The notes under the pieces are model-generated. The model made no database searches, had not been told where the DNA came from, and saw only the letters and a list, made by a program, of their open reading frames with translations. From Bacteroidota bacterium (GTDB lineage Bacteria; Bacteroidota; Bacteroidia; Cytophagales; Cyclobacteriaceae): DNA of 64,000 bases. Positions within the stretch are counted from its first letter, which is position 1; each line of letters opens with the position of its first letter. The stretch spans positions 50,549 to 114,548 of the forward strand of contig JAEZGH010000181.1 in assembly GCA_023417065.1 (NCBI GenBank), in the 5' to 3' direction. A program made the position numbers and the translations under genes. Below, piece after piece: positions 1-8,659 of this stretch.

Positions 1-1298
1 AACTCTTTCAGGAGATCCATAATATTTTCCGAGTCGCGCGACGACAATCCTGACGTAGGCTCATCGACGAAAAGAATTGCAGGCTCACGCAACAATTCAA
101 GGCCTATGTTAAGGCGTTTGCGCTGGCCGCCGCTGATTGTTTTCTGCAGTGGAGATCCAACTTTAAGGTCGCGGATTTCACTCAGGCCGAGCACCATCAG
201 CACGCGGACGGTCAGCTCGACGATTTGCTTTTCGGTGTAATTGCCGAAACAGAGTTTCGCCGCGTAGTATAGGTTCTGAAACACGGTGAGGTCTTCCATC
301 AGCAGGTCATCCTGCGGAACGTAGCCAATGATCCCCTGAACCTTTTCCGGATGTTCGTAAATATCGATCCCATTGACCTGAACCCTCCCACTCGAAGGCT
401 TCTCGGAGCCGTTGAGAACATTCAGCAGCGTCGATTTACCCGAGCCGCTGGCACCCATCAAACCGATGAGCTTTCCTCCTTTCTCGGCAATATTGACATT
501 CTGCACACCTGCGCGGCCGGACCTGAAGTGATAGAAGACGTGGTCGGCGGTAAATGATATCTGGCTCTGACTTTGATCCTGCAGGAACCGGCTGATCACA
601 TCGCTGTAATAGATCGGCCCCATCTTATCACCGCGAATCGTGCTGCCTGTCGGGAACACATCAATCCTCCGGCTCTTGAGGAGAATGCTGTTCAGGTAGA
701 GGGTAGTGATGCCGAGGTATTTGATAAAATATATTTCGGCTTCCGGCAATCTGAGGATGGCCACCATACCCGTAAGATCTTTCTCAATAATCCGCGGGCC
801 TTCGTATTCACCGGAACCTTCGTCAATGATAAGAACGTTTTTGGCGGGAAGTTCATCGATATCCTGAGCGAGCACGAATGCCTGCAGCGTGTCTACGACG
901 CTGCGCGGAATCTTCAGCGCCTGACCAATATAGAAAATAAGGTTAGCCTGCCGGTCAGAAATATGATTGTCAGCGTGAACCAGTTCGATAATCTTGACGA
1001 CGAGCACAAGCTTTTGCTGCATCGTCAGCGCCTGGTTTACCTGACGAATGATCTTCATAATATTCGACCAGTCGTCTACGAACTGCTGAGTATCAGTATC
1101 CAGGCTGCTGAGTCCGGGGGTGTTCAGCGCGTTGGCGGAAGAAAACTCATCAAAAAGCTTCAGGTAATAGTTTGTCGCATCCCGGTTGAGATGCAGTGAA
1201 AGGAATTCCTTGATGTTGGATCGCTCATCCTCGGTTATTCGTTCCCTGGCTACAATAGCAAATAACTGAATAATTGCCTTAAGTAGTTCTTCGCTCAT
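1..1298 (-). CDS. ABCG-type ABC transporter ATPase with N-terminal TerB-like region (partial, cut by window edge)
   Basis: Reading the minus strand from the ATG at 1298 gives 432 uninterrupted codons running off the left edge, so the C-terminus (expected membrane domain) is missing. Residues about 1-150 are helical and resemble duplicated TerB-like domains. Residues 150-260 form a linker that may be FHA-like. From about 265 there is an ABC ATPase with Walker A GASGSGKST (282-290), Q-loop YVPQDD, signature ISGGQRKR (388-395) and Walker B ILFVDEPTSGL. The 'ISGGQRKRLNIGLELL' and 'DEPTSGL' wording is typical of the ABCG/White (ABC-2) type. It probably couples ATP hydrolysis to transport at the inner membrane; the substrate is unknown. 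Open frames on the opposite strand here are shadows. Confidence 0.88.
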   Translation of the reverse strand, partial: MSEELLKAIIQLFAIVARERITEDERSNIKEFLSLHLNRDATNYYLKLFDEFSSANALNTPGLSSLDTDTQQFVDDWSNIMKIIRQVNQALTMQQKLVLVVKIIELVHADNHISDRQANLIFYIGQALKIPRSVVDTLQAFVLAQDIDELPAKNVLIIDEGSGEYEGPRIIEKDLTGMVAILRLPEAEIYFIKYLGITTLYLNSILLKSRRIDVFPTGSTIRGDKMGPIYYSDVISRFLQDQSQSQISFTADHVFYHFRSGRAGVQNVNIAEKGGKLIGLMGASGSGKSTLLNVLNGSEKPSSGRVQVNGIDIYEHPEKVQGIIGYVPQDDLLMEDLTVFQNLYYAAKLCFGNYTEKQIVELTVRVLMVLGLSEIRDLKVGSPLQKTISGGQRKRLNIGLELLREPAILFVDEPTSGLSSRDSENIMDLLKE

Positions 1299-1371
1299 GA
1301 GTTTAGATATCCAAGGTCCAAAATACGCATTTAAATAGACCTGTGGGCGCCTGACGAATCGTTGTAAACAA

Positions 1372-1397
1372 AAAAAGAGCGGTTTCCCGCTCTTTTT
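1372..1397. terminator. Bidirectional rho-independent terminator
   Basis: An 11-bp perfect stem (1372-1382 with 1387-1397) with a TTTC loop is flanked by an A-run on the left and a T-run on the right. It lies just beyond the stop of the tail-specific protease and separates that minus-strand gene from the next minus-strand gene (ABC ATPase). Confidence 0.88.
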
Positions 1398-1418
1398 GTT
1401 TTAATTCTATCCTGACCG

Positions 1419-3479
1419 TCAGCCAATCGTAGAAATCAGATCCGACAGTATAAACAATCCCTCCCGCAGGTATTCATCTTCCACCTCAAGAAGTTCGCTG
1501 CTTGCCGTGATCTTGTCCTTGTTGATAATCTGAGTGTTAAGTGGTTTGCTGTCGCGTTTCAGTTCCGCATCAGCAATTTCCTTCCGGCGCACTTCTTCAT
1601 TGAGGCTGATACGCGTTTCTTTGAAACTCTTCTTCAGCTCTTCCACATCGGCCTGAAGCTTCTTCAGCGAAGCATCAGTCTTCAACCTGTTTTCATATTT
1701 CTTCGACAGCTCAGCGACGATCCGGTCGTTGATCAGCGGGGTTTTCTGATACAGCGTACCTTTGATTTCATCCCACGGCAGTGCGTTGGGGCTTGAGCTT
1801 TCGCCGAACTGTTCCGGCGACAGCGCCGTTGGCAGTTTGATATCCGGAACAACACCCTTGTTCTGCGTACTGCTTCCGGTTACGCGATAAAACTTCTGGA
1901 ACGTCAGCTTAAGATCGCCTACCGGTTCCTTTTCGCTGAGGAATCTGTTCAGATGAATTACCGTTTGAACGGTGCCTTTGCCATAGGTCGATTCACCAAC
2001 GACAACGCCGCGCTTATAGTCCTGTATTGCACCTGCAAAGATTTCGGATGCTGAAGCACTGAAGCGGTTTGTCATTACAATGAGCGGACCGTTATACAAA
2101 ATCGTTGGGTTCTCATCGCGGCCCACTTCAACCTTGTTACCGGAATTCCTGACCTGAACAACAGGACCATCTTTAATGAACAGCCCCGTGAGGTCAATCG
2201 CCTCTGTAAGTGAGCCACCACCATTGTTTCTAAGGTCAAGTACAAGACCATCTATTTTTTCTGCCTGAAGTTCCCGGATAAGCTTTTGAACGTCGCGGGT
2301 TGTACTGGTATAGTTGGGATTGCCCTTCTGATATTCATCAAAATCCATATAGAAGCTCGGCAGCGTAATGACTCCCATCTTAAGATTCTTGCCGTCCTTC
2401 TGATATTCGATCACCGTTTTCTTGGCGCGTTGATCTTCAAGATTGATCTTGTCGCGCACCAGTGTGATAATCTTCGCAGGACCATTAACACCTGTCTCAA
2501 CGGGAAGGATAGATAGCCGTACCGTTGTTCCTTTGGGTCCTTTGATGAGTTTCACCACTTCATCAATACGCCATCCCACCACGTCGACCAACTCTCCGTC
2601 TTCACCTTGTCCGACGGCCACAATGCGGTCGTTGGGAAGTAACTTTTTGCTCTTATCTGCCGGTCCGCCGGGAATAATCTCAGCGATTTTGGTATAGTCG
2701 TTTTCCGTCTGCAGACGCGCACCTATCCCTTCAAGAGAAAGGCTCATATTCTGCTTGAACAAATCGGCAGCGCGTGGAGAAAAATAATTGGTATGCGGAT
2801 CGTAAGCCTCGGTCACAGTGTTCATGTAGACGCCGAACACATCTTCCGTATTAAACTGGCGTACTGATTTGATGAAGCGATCATAGCGTTCGCGCAGAGT
2901 TTTGCTTATCTCCTCCTGTGTTTTTCCTGCGAGTTTCAGACTGAGGGCCTGACTCTTGATAAGTTTCCGCCACACTTCGTTGAGTTCGGCATCATCCGCG
3001 GCCCAGCTTTCCTTCTCGCGATCAGTTTCATAAAACTCATCAATGGAATAGTCGAATTCCTTATTGATGAGGTTATCCATCACATACTTCATCCGCGTTT
3101 CAAACCTGTCGCGGAAGACGCCGTAAATTTCATAAGCTACTTCTACGTTCTCGGCTCTTGTGTAGTCATCGATCCTGTGACGATGTTTCTCAAAAGCAGC
3201 GATGTCCTTCTTTGTGAAGTAAGTCTTGTTGTTATCCAGATTCTTGATGTATTCATCGAGGATCACGGAAGACAGCGAATCGTTAAGCTTTATTTTGCGA
3301 TAGTGATTATTGTCGAGGATGTAAGCAATGATCTTTGCCTCTTTGCCATATACCGGCTTTGGTTTGAGTCGGGTAGTATCACCCGGAGTGGTACTGGCAA
3401 AAACGGCTGAGGCCTGGACGCTTATAAAGAATAGACCTGCCAGCAGGGTTTTGAATTTCATCGTCATAGAAAAAGTCAT
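1419..3479 (-). CDS. prc: Carboxy-terminal processing (tail-specific) protease, S41 family
   Basis: This 686-residue protein matches the large Prc/Tsp type of S41 peptidase, which degrades or trims periplasmic proteins from their C-termini. A signal peptide (KFKTLLAGLFF...AVFA) sits at the N-terminus. An N-terminal helical domain follows (EAYDPHTNYFSP at about 220), then a PDZ domain (LEGIGARLQ..., about 250-335). The S41 core carries the catalytic Ser in SASASEIFAG and Lys in TYGKGTVQ, and the C-terminal tail is charged and helical. The start at 3479 is the first ATG; ATGs at 3467 and 3461 are also possible, and 3461 gives the most compact signal peptide. A strong terminator follows at 1372-1397, so it is probably monocistronic. 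Confidence 0.95.
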   Translation of the reverse strand: MTFSMTMKFKTLLAGLFFISVQASAVFASTTPGDTTRLKPKPVYGKEAKIIAYILDNNHYRKIKLNDSLSSVILDEYIKNLDNNKTYFTKKDIAAFEKHRHRIDDYTRAENVEVAYEIYGVFRDRFETRMKYVMDNLINKEFDYSIDEFYETDREKESWAADDAELNEVWRKLIKSQALSLKLAGKTQEEISKTLRERYDRFIKSVRQFNTEDVFGVYMNTVTEAYDPHTNYFSPRAADLFKQNMSLSLEGIGARLQTENDYTKIAEIIPGGPADKSKKLLPNDRIVAVGQGEDGELVDVVGWRIDEVVKLIKGPKGTTVRLSILPVETGVNGPAKIITLVRDKINLEDQRAKKTVIEYQKDGKNLKMGVITLPSFYMDFDEYQKGNPNYTSTTRDVQKLIRELQAEKIDGLVLDLRNNGGGSLTEAIDLTGLFIKDGPVVQVRNSGNKVEVGRDENPTILYNGPLIVMTNRFSASASEIFAGAIQDYKRGVVVGESTYGKGTVQTVIHLNRFLSEKEPVGDLKLTFQKFYRVTGSSTQNKGVVPDIKLPTALSPEQFGESSSPNALPWDEIKGTLYQKTPLINDRIVAELSKKYENRLKTDASLKKLQADVEELKKSFKETRISLNEEVRRKEIADAELKRDSKPLNTQIINKDKITASSELLEVEDEYLREGLFILSDLISTIG

Positions 3480-3602
3480 TTTCGAATGTCAGGCAAACTG
3501 CGTGCCTCATATTAAAACGTAAAAAATAGGAATTTTGATCTTCCGATGGAAGGGATTCCTGACCATTCACAATAAAATGGCGTTCAAGCGCGTATGGCGG
3601 GC

Positions 3603-4505
3603 TTATTTCCCGGACTCGTAGCCTTCGAGAAAGCGCATGGCCTGCTCCAGATTCTGGAATTCGTAGAACTTCTTGCCGCTCACCGCCGAATGGATTTCAA
3701 TACGGATTGCATCAACGGAATCCTTATCCTTGTCCTTGACCACACGCGGCTTATTAATATCGTTGCGATAATCGCTTGCTTCCTTGGTGGAGATGTTGAA
3801 GGCTGTGGCCCGCACCGCCTTGCAGTACTGGCACTGGTAGTGTTTGATCAACTCTCCCGGTGTATCGTGAGAGGGTTGCCGGGTGATCTCCTCACGGATA
3901 ACGCGCATGGTGAAGAAGCCGCAGGAGTTGCACTGAAGCGCCTGCAGATGGCCGGGATACTTTTCTATTTTGATTTCACCGGTTTTTTCATCCAGCCACA
4001 CGTCGTAGTCGATGGAGAACACGTCTTCCTCGGCCCTCATCCCTTCTTCAAGATGGACATCTTCCTCGTCTTCACTGAGCAGCCTCATTTCGTTTCCGGA
4101 GCTGCTGACCCGGGGTTTATAGCGCCATTTCCGAAGCTTGCGGTTCAGAACTGTCGGGTAATAATATTCAAGAACCAGATAGGCGACATATACTACCAGC
4201 GTACCGCCGGCCACGGATATGAACAGCCGGATAAAGAACCAAAGGCCCATGTTAAGGTTCTCGCCCATACCGTAGAGGTTGATGGCCAGTGCGACGGCCA
4301 GACCGAAGCACAGGAAAACCCCTTTGTAATTTCTGGATTCGCGCGTGTTTATAAAGTCATACTTGGCTTTGTAATCCTGAATCGAAGCGACCCGGACTTG
4401 ATGAATTATATATAAGGCAATCCCCGCCAGCAACATCACAAACGCTCCAATTATCATTACCTGATGCCAGGTCTGCAAAAACGGACTATTGACGGCTTCT
4501 TCCAT
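3603..4505 (-). CDS. Membrane protein with three TM helices and a cytosolic zinc-ribbon-like region
   Basis: About 300 residues. Three hydrophobic helices are visible: MIIGAFVMLLAGIALYII, a second around GVFLCFGLAVALAINLYG, and a third around IRLFISVAGGTLVVYVAYL. A soluble C-terminal half follows with two CxxC pairs (LQCNSCGFF and YQCQYCKAV) separated by about 35 residues, a plausible zinc ribbon. I do not recognise a named family. The frame extends to a TTG at 4511, but the ATG at 4505 (MEEAVNSPF) is the better start. The gene stands alone between the protease and small plus-strand genes. Confidence 0.8.
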   Translation of the reverse strand: MEEAVNSPFLQTWHQVMIIGAFVMLLAGIALYIIHQVRVASIQDYKAKYDFINTRESRNYKGVFLCFGLAVALAINLYGMGENLNMGLWFFIRLFISVAGGTLVVYVAYLVLEYYYPTVLNRKLRKWRYKPRVSSSGNEMRLLSEDEEDVHLEEGMRAEEDVFSIDYDVWLDEKTGEIKIEKYPGHLQALQCNSCGFFTMRVIREEITRQPSHDTPGELIKHYQCQYCKAVRATAFNISTKEASDYRNDINKPRVVKDKDKDSVDAIRIEIHSAVSGKKFYEFQNLEQAMRFLEGYESGK

Positions 4506-4620
4506 AAGCAAATCGAAGTTATTACATTAAATATAAGAACGTGAAGCATATCTACAGTATTGCAGGGTGCGAATAAATGACGACTGGCATCCCTGTCGAA
4601 GATTAATACCGTAACCCTGC

Positions 4621-4655
4621 CTGATAATGATGTGTACTATTGCACAGGTTATCAG
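4621..4655 (+). other. Imperfect stem-loop upstream of small genes
   Basis: CTGATAA (4621-4627) pairs with TTATCAG (4649-4655), and an inner TGTG/CACA stem (4631-4634 with 4643-4646) closes an 8-base loop. It lies about 50 bases upstream of the start of the first of two small genes and could be a 5'-UTR structure. No long T-run follows, so a terminator role is unlikely. Confidence 0.35.
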
Positions 4656-4703
4656 TTGTTTGGTTAAGTAATTTTAGGTAAACTTGTGTATAAATACACA
4701 GGC

Positions 4704-4952
4704 ATGACCGTCAAGTCAGCATTAGCCGTTGAAAATGAGCTCCGTGAATTCACTAGCAGGAATTTCATGCGGCCTTCGGAATGCCGGAATCTGGGTCAGA
4801 TCCGCTTTTACATTCGCGAACTAGGGGAAAAGATTCAGGAACTTGAACTCGCCGGTCATTACGTTCCGACCTGGGTATATCAGCTGCTCTCCCAATACAA
4901 TGCACGGGAAAATGCGCTGACCTGGCCGGACCAAAGAAGAAGCAGGCACTAA
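4704..4952 (+). CDS. Small helical hypothetical protein
   Basis: 82 residues from the ATG at 4704 (MTVKSALAVENELREF); a GTG at 4686 would add six residues. The composition is protein-like: amphipathic helices (ELREF, RFYIRELGEKIQELE) and an aromatic C-terminal half (VPTWVYQLLSQY). No signal peptide and no known family recognised. The next small gene starts only four bases after its stop, which suggests a two-gene unit. Confidence 0.55.
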   Translation: MTVKSALAVENELREFTSRNFMRPSECRNLGQIRFYIRELGEKIQELELAGHYVPTWVYQLLSQYNARENALTWPDQRRSRH

Positions 4953-4956
4953 CCAT

Positions 4957-5184
4957 ATGCGCTACGTCCCCTCCCCCATTCCATTGCACTTTAGCTATAT
5001 CTATAGTGCCACAGCCAACGCCTCGGGAAGGATGCAATACCATCGTATCAAGCCAGGGCACAGCAAAGTCCGGATCAGCCGGACAGATTTCATCAAAGCC
5101 TACAACGAATCCCAGATCATCGCCATCAACCCCCTTCAGCAACGCGGTCAGGAAGCGGTATTCCAGTTTGAGTTTTACGTCTGA
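4957..5184 (+). CDS. Small hypothetical protein, second of a pair
   Basis: 75 residues starting at an ATG four bases after the upstream stop, a spacing typical of translational coupling. The sequence is basic and beta-rich (HKV.ISRTDF, VFQFEFYV); no domain recognised. Its end overlaps the convergent pyrophosphohydrolase gene by 10 bases. Confidence 0.5.
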   Translation: MRYVPSPIPLHFSYIYSATANASGRMQYHRIKPGHSKVRISRTDFIKAYNESQIIAINPLQQRGQEAVFQFEFYV

Positions 5185-5651
5185 TTATGTACGATCTTGT
5201 CGAGGTCGGCAGGACTGTAATTGACCGACTTGATGGTCTTAAAGTCCGATGACCGGTACACGAGCCATTTGCCATCGGCCTCCTCATAGTGACATATCGT
5301 GCCGTCTTTCTGTTTATAGAATTCCACGGTAGCCTTTGCTTCATCCTCGGTGGCGCATGCCTTACTCATGTTGGAGCGCTGCACCTCTTCAAACAGTTCT
5401 GCAAATTTCTCCCCAAGGCCGAATTCGAGGATCGCTCCCGACAATACGTACTGCAAATCGCATAGCGCATCGGCGACACCTACGATATCCTTTTCCAGGA
5501 TGGCCACTTCAAGTTCTTTTAATTCTTCGGCAAGCAGGGCAACCCGCAACTGGCAACGATTCGGGGCCGGGATCAGTGGTGCCTCAGGAATCGGGTGTTT
5601 AAAGGTGCGATGGAACTCGGCCACCAGATTTAATGCATCGGGTTGTCTCAT
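5175..5651 (-). CDS. MazG/PRA-PH-like nucleoside triphosphate pyrophosphohydrolase family protein
   Basis: 158 residues from the ATG at 5651 (MRQPDALNLV); a GTG at 5669 would add six. The all-alpha NTP pyrophosphohydrolase signature is visible: an EELKELE metal-binding helix (about 45-52) followed by VADALCDLQYVLSG (about 60-74), as in the phosphoribosyl-ATP pyrophosphohydrolase-like branch (Pfam PRA-PH). The tail (DGKWLVYRSSDFKTIK) is a small extra C-terminal extension. Likely role: hydrolysis of a (d)NTP to the monophosphate and pyrophosphate; the substrate cannot be told from sequence. Confidence 0.85.
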   Translation of the reverse strand: MRQPDALNLVAEFHRTFKHPIPEAPLIPAPNRCQLRVALLAEELKELEVAILEKDIVGVADALCDLQYVLSGAILEFGLGEKFAELFEEVQRSNMSKACATEDEAKATVEFYKQKDGTICHYEEADGKWLVYRSSDFKTIKSVNYSPADLDKIVHNQT

Positions 5652-5803
5652 AAATTCAATAGTTAACACATTTTTAACAAGCAGCCTAAATTAAGGCTAA
5701 ATCAACCGATTATGAGGGCTGAAGGCCCAAAAGTAAACCAATTGCGCCGTTCTGCCGTAAAGACGAAACGTGAGTATTTAAAAAAAATCGTATTTTGCGG
5801 TCC

Positions 5804-6166
5804 ATGAAGGTCTATCGGCTTCGATTTGTCAAAATCGCGTTCATCATAGTATGGTGCGCGTCGTTGCTGCATATGACTTTTTTTATGGCCGGAGTGACCC
5901 TGCTCGGCCTTGAAAAAAACAGGGTTCTTATCGAAAACGCACAGAAACTCCTCGCCATCGTCTCCGTCGAGGAAGAACCTGATGCGCATTCTTCCAGTGA
6001 AAACCGCAACGTAGCAAAGATCGTTGATATCCTGGAAGAAAACCTTCACCACAGTTTTAACGAAAACCGCAGCGCTACCATCCTGTTCAAATTCCTCAGC
6101 GATGAGGATGGCATATGTGCCGGTCACGCACAAACATTTACTCCTCCTCCTGATCAGCTTTGCTGA
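5804..6166 (+). CDS. Small membrane-anchored hypothetical protein
   Basis: 120 residues from the ATG at 5804. Residues about 8-35 form one long hydrophobic segment (FVKIAFIIVWCASLLHMTFF), and the rest is soluble and acidic (VEEEPDAHSS, KIVDILEEN). No known family. A slightly shorter frame on the opposite strand (5702-6133) lacks protein-like features, so the plus strand is preferred. It precedes the carbonic anhydrase gene by about 145 bases. Confidence 0.5.
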   Translation: MKVYRLRFVKIAFIIVWCASLLHMTFFMAGVTLLGLEKNRVLIENAQKLLAIVSVEEEPDAHSSSENRNVAKIVDILEENLHHSFNENRSATILFKFLSDEDGICAGHAQTFTPPPDQLC

Positions 6167-6311
6167 TTCTCTATCTTTTGAGTTCCGGAATCATCGCCGG
6201 ACGCGCTTACTGATTTTCATTAAATTTTTATTGAAGCTATTGGTCTTCGAAGGATCAACTGGCTCAATGGTTCAATCAATTAATCTATTAAAACAATTTA
6301 TTGCTAATACT

Positions 6312-6959
6312 ATGGACATGTATCAATCATTACTGGACGGAAACCGTGCCTGGGTCAAAGAGAAGAATGAGCAGGATCCCGGGTTTTTCGAACGTCTTTC
6401 CAAAGGCCAGAGTCCTCAGGTTTTGTGGATAGGATGCTCCGACAGCCGGGTTCCTGCGAACGAAGTTACCGGAACAAAACCGGGTGATATCTTCGTTCAC
6501 CGAAACATCGCAAATATGGTCATTCACAGCGATATGAATTTGCTCAGTGTACTCGACTATGCAGTGAATGCCTTGAAAGTAAGACACGTAATTGTCTGCG
6601 GCCATTATGGCTGCGGTGGTGTTAAAGCTGCCATGGGCAACAGCCAGAATGGAATCGTTGACAACTGGCTCCGGCATATCAAAGATGTTTATCGTCTCCA
6701 TGCCGAAGAGCTCGATGGTATTGAAGACGATGAACGACGCTTCGACAGGCTCGTAGAGCTTAACATCATGGAACAGGTCTTTGATCTTAGTAAAACCTCC
6801 ATCATACAAAACGCCTGGAAAGACCGGAACCAACCGATGGTTCACGGCTGGGTATACGACATACGAAACGGTCTTATCAAGGACCTTGGAGTGAGTCTCG
6901 GCAACGCAGCCGAACTTCCATCTATCTATCAAATCGACAGTCCGGTAGTGGCGAACTAA
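6312..6959 (+). CDS. Beta-class carbonic anhydrase
   Basis: 215 residues from the ATG at 6312 (MDMYQSLLDGNRAWV). The zinc ligands of beta-carbonic anhydrases are visible: Cys and Asp in CSDSR, then His and Cys in CGHYGCGG, with the family motif HRNIAN between. It interconverts CO2 and bicarbonate in the cytosol. The frame is open further upstream to 6024, but nothing there resembles the family and it would overlap the preceding gene. A SulP anion transporter starts 25 bases downstream, so the pair probably handles bicarbonate together. Confidence 0.95.
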   Translation: MDMYQSLLDGNRAWVKEKNEQDPGFFERLSKGQSPQVLWIGCSDSRVPANEVTGTKPGDIFVHRNIANMVIHSDMNLLSVLDYAVNALKVRHVIVCGHYGCGGVKAAMGNSQNGIVDNWLRHIKDVYRLHAEELDGIEDDERRFDRLVELNIMEQVFDLSKTSIIQNAWKDRNQPMVHGWVYDIRNGLIKDLGVSLGNAAELPSIYQIDSPVVAN

Positions 6960-6984
6960 TCTGAGGGGAACAGACTAAGAACAT

Positions 6985-8559
6985 ATGCTTAACAAAGAGA
7001 ATTTTTTAAAGAATTTCAAAAACGACCTATCCGCCAGTGTGGTGGTATTTTTAGTGGCACTGCCCCTTTGTCTGGGGCTTGGTCTTGCATCAACCGGAAG
7101 AACTGACCTGATCTTCACCGGTATCATCGCCGGTATTGTCGGGGGTATCGTCGTGGGCGCGTTGAGTGGTTCTTCGCTCGGCGTCGCCGGACCTGCCGCA
7201 GGTCTGGTGGTCATCGTACTCGCGGCTCTGGATACCCTCGGAAGCTATGAGGCTTTCCTCGTCGCAGTCTTCCTGGCAGGGATCATCCAGGTAATCGCCG
7301 GCTTCCTGAAAGCAGGGATCATTGGATACTACTTTCCCTCGTCTGTCATCAAAGGAATGCTCGCCGCAATAGGCTTGACGCTGATCCTCAAAGAAATCCC
7401 GCACGCCCTGGGGTACGACAAAGACTACATGGGCGACATGGCGCTGCAACAGACCGATGGCCATAATACATTCAGCGAACTGTATTATGCCTTCATCTAC
7501 AACCATACCGGGGCGGTGATTATCAGTATCGTCTCGATTGTCATGCTGATCGTATTTGAACGCCCGGTGATGAGGAAGTTTGCACTGTTCAAATTTGTAC
7601 CGGGTGCACTCTTCGTCGTAATCACTGGTATCGTGCTCAACATTGCTTTTGGCTCTGTTCAGCCTGAATGGGCACTGTCCGGAGAACACCTGGTGCAGCT
7701 CCCCGTCGCATCAAATGCAACGGAGTTCTTCAGCTTCTTCAGAACACCCGACTTCAGCGCACTCACCAACCCTGATGTTTACGTAGTGGCCATAACTCTG
7801 GCGATGGTAGCAAGCCTGGAAACCCTCTTGTCCGTGGAAGCAACGGATAAGCTGGACCCGTTAAAAAGGGTAACACCGACGAACCGTGAGCTTAAGGCTC
7901 AGGGTGTGGGCAATATGATTTCCGGACTCATCGGAGGCCTGCCGATCACACAGGTGATTGTCCGCAGTTCGGCGAACGTAAGCGCCGGAGGTAAAACCAA
8001 GATGTCCACCATCCTTCACGGTGGTATTCTGCTGCTCTCGGTGATTCTGATACCCGCGTACCTGAATTACATTCCGCTGGCGAGCCTTGCGGCGATCCTC
8101 CTCCTGGTGGGATACAAGCTGTCGAAGGTAACGCTGTACAAGACGATGTATAAGCTGGGATGGGATCAGTTCATTCCGTTTGTGGTTACCGTGGCGGCTA
8201 TCCTTGCCACAGACCTGTTGAAAGGAATCGGCATCGGAATGGCCATCGCGATCTTCTTTATCCTGAGAAAGAACTACAAGCATGCGTACTTCTACAAGAA
8301 GGAGTCGCTGCAGGACCGTGAAGTGATAACGCTACGCCTATCGGAAGAAGTCACCTTCCTTAACAAGGCCAGCATCCAGTTGAGTCTTGACGAGCTTCCG
8401 CACAATTCGAAGGTTCTGATCGACGGCTCACACTCTGTGGCTATCGACTACGATGTTCTTGAGATCATCGAAGATTTCAAAAAGCACACCGCCCCCAACC
8501 GCAACATCGAACTCGAGACCGTCGGGCTCCGCGAAGTTCAGCTAACGGAAGCGCACTGA
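6985..8559 (+). CDS. SulP-family inorganic anion transporter
   Basis: 524 residues with the SulP N-terminal signature (DLSASVVVFLVALPLCLGLG), glycine-rich helices (GAPxGL-like SSLGVAGPAAGLVVIV) and about 10-12 hydrophobic helices to residue 430. A short C-terminal STAS-like domain follows (VITLRLSEEVTFLNKASI to the end). SulP proteins exchange sulfate, bicarbonate or related anions. Adjacency to carbonic anhydrase supports bicarbonate or CO2-linked transport, but sulfate cannot be ruled out. Confidence 0.93.
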   Translation: MLNKENFLKNFKNDLSASVVVFLVALPLCLGLGLASTGRTDLIFTGIIAGIVGGIVVGALSGSSLGVAGPAAGLVVIVLAALDTLGSYEAFLVAVFLAGIIQVIAGFLKAGIIGYYFPSSVIKGMLAAIGLTLILKEIPHALGYDKDYMGDMALQQTDGHNTFSELYYAFIYNHTGAVIISIVSIVMLIVFERPVMRKFALFKFVPGALFVVITGIVLNIAFGSVQPEWALSGEHLVQLPVASNATEFFSFFRTPDFSALTNPDVYVVAITLAMVASLETLLSVEATDKLDPLKRVTPTNRELKAQGVGNMISGLIGGLPITQVIVRSSANVSAGGKTKMSTILHGGILLLSVILIPAYLNYIPLASLAAILLLVGYKLSKVTLYKTMYKLGWDQFIPFVVTVAAILATDLLKGIGIGMAIAIFFILRKNYKHAYFYKKESLQDREVITLRLSEEVTFLNKASIQLSLDELPHNSKVLIDGSHSVAIDYDVLEIIEDFKKHTAPNRNIELETVGLREVQLTEAH

Positions 8560-8560
8560 T

Positions 8561-8645
8561 ATTTCTGGTTCCTTATTTCTGATTCCTGATTATGGGGTTT
8601 CCTCAATAATCAGGGATCAGGAACTAGAAATCAGAAATCAGAAAT
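8561..8645. repeat. Inverted array of GATTYCT-type heptamers
   Basis: The left arm (about 8561-8592) contains TTTCTGGTTCC and GATTCCTGATTAT. The right arm (about 8606-8645) contains the opposite strand of the same units (ATAATCAGG, ATCAGGAAC, and AAATCAG repeated). The two arms can fold into a long imperfect hairpin with a GGGGTTTCC-containing loop. It fills the SulP-tyrS gap and may act as a terminator-like structure. Related units occur at 26217-26287 and about 29852-29975. Confidence 0.65.
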
Positions 8646-8653
8646 TATATTTG
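8646..8653 (+). promoter_or_regulatory. Bacteroidota -7 box (TATATTTG) in front of tyrS
   Basis: Perfect match to TAnnTTTG ending seven bases before the tyrS ATG. No TTG was seen 19 bases upstream. If used, transcription would start almost at the initiation codon, giving a near-leaderless mRNA. It also argues against the in-frame TTG at 8651 as start. Confidence 0.5.
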
Positions 8654-8659
8654 GGGCCT

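Noticed and set aside
351..1199. Two plus-strand open frames
   Set aside because: They run antisense to the ABC ATPase, whose Walker and signature motifs are clear on the minus strand.
5702..6133. Minus-strand frame opposite the small membrane protein
   Set aside because: No hydrophobic segment or known motif; the plus-strand frame looks more like a protein.
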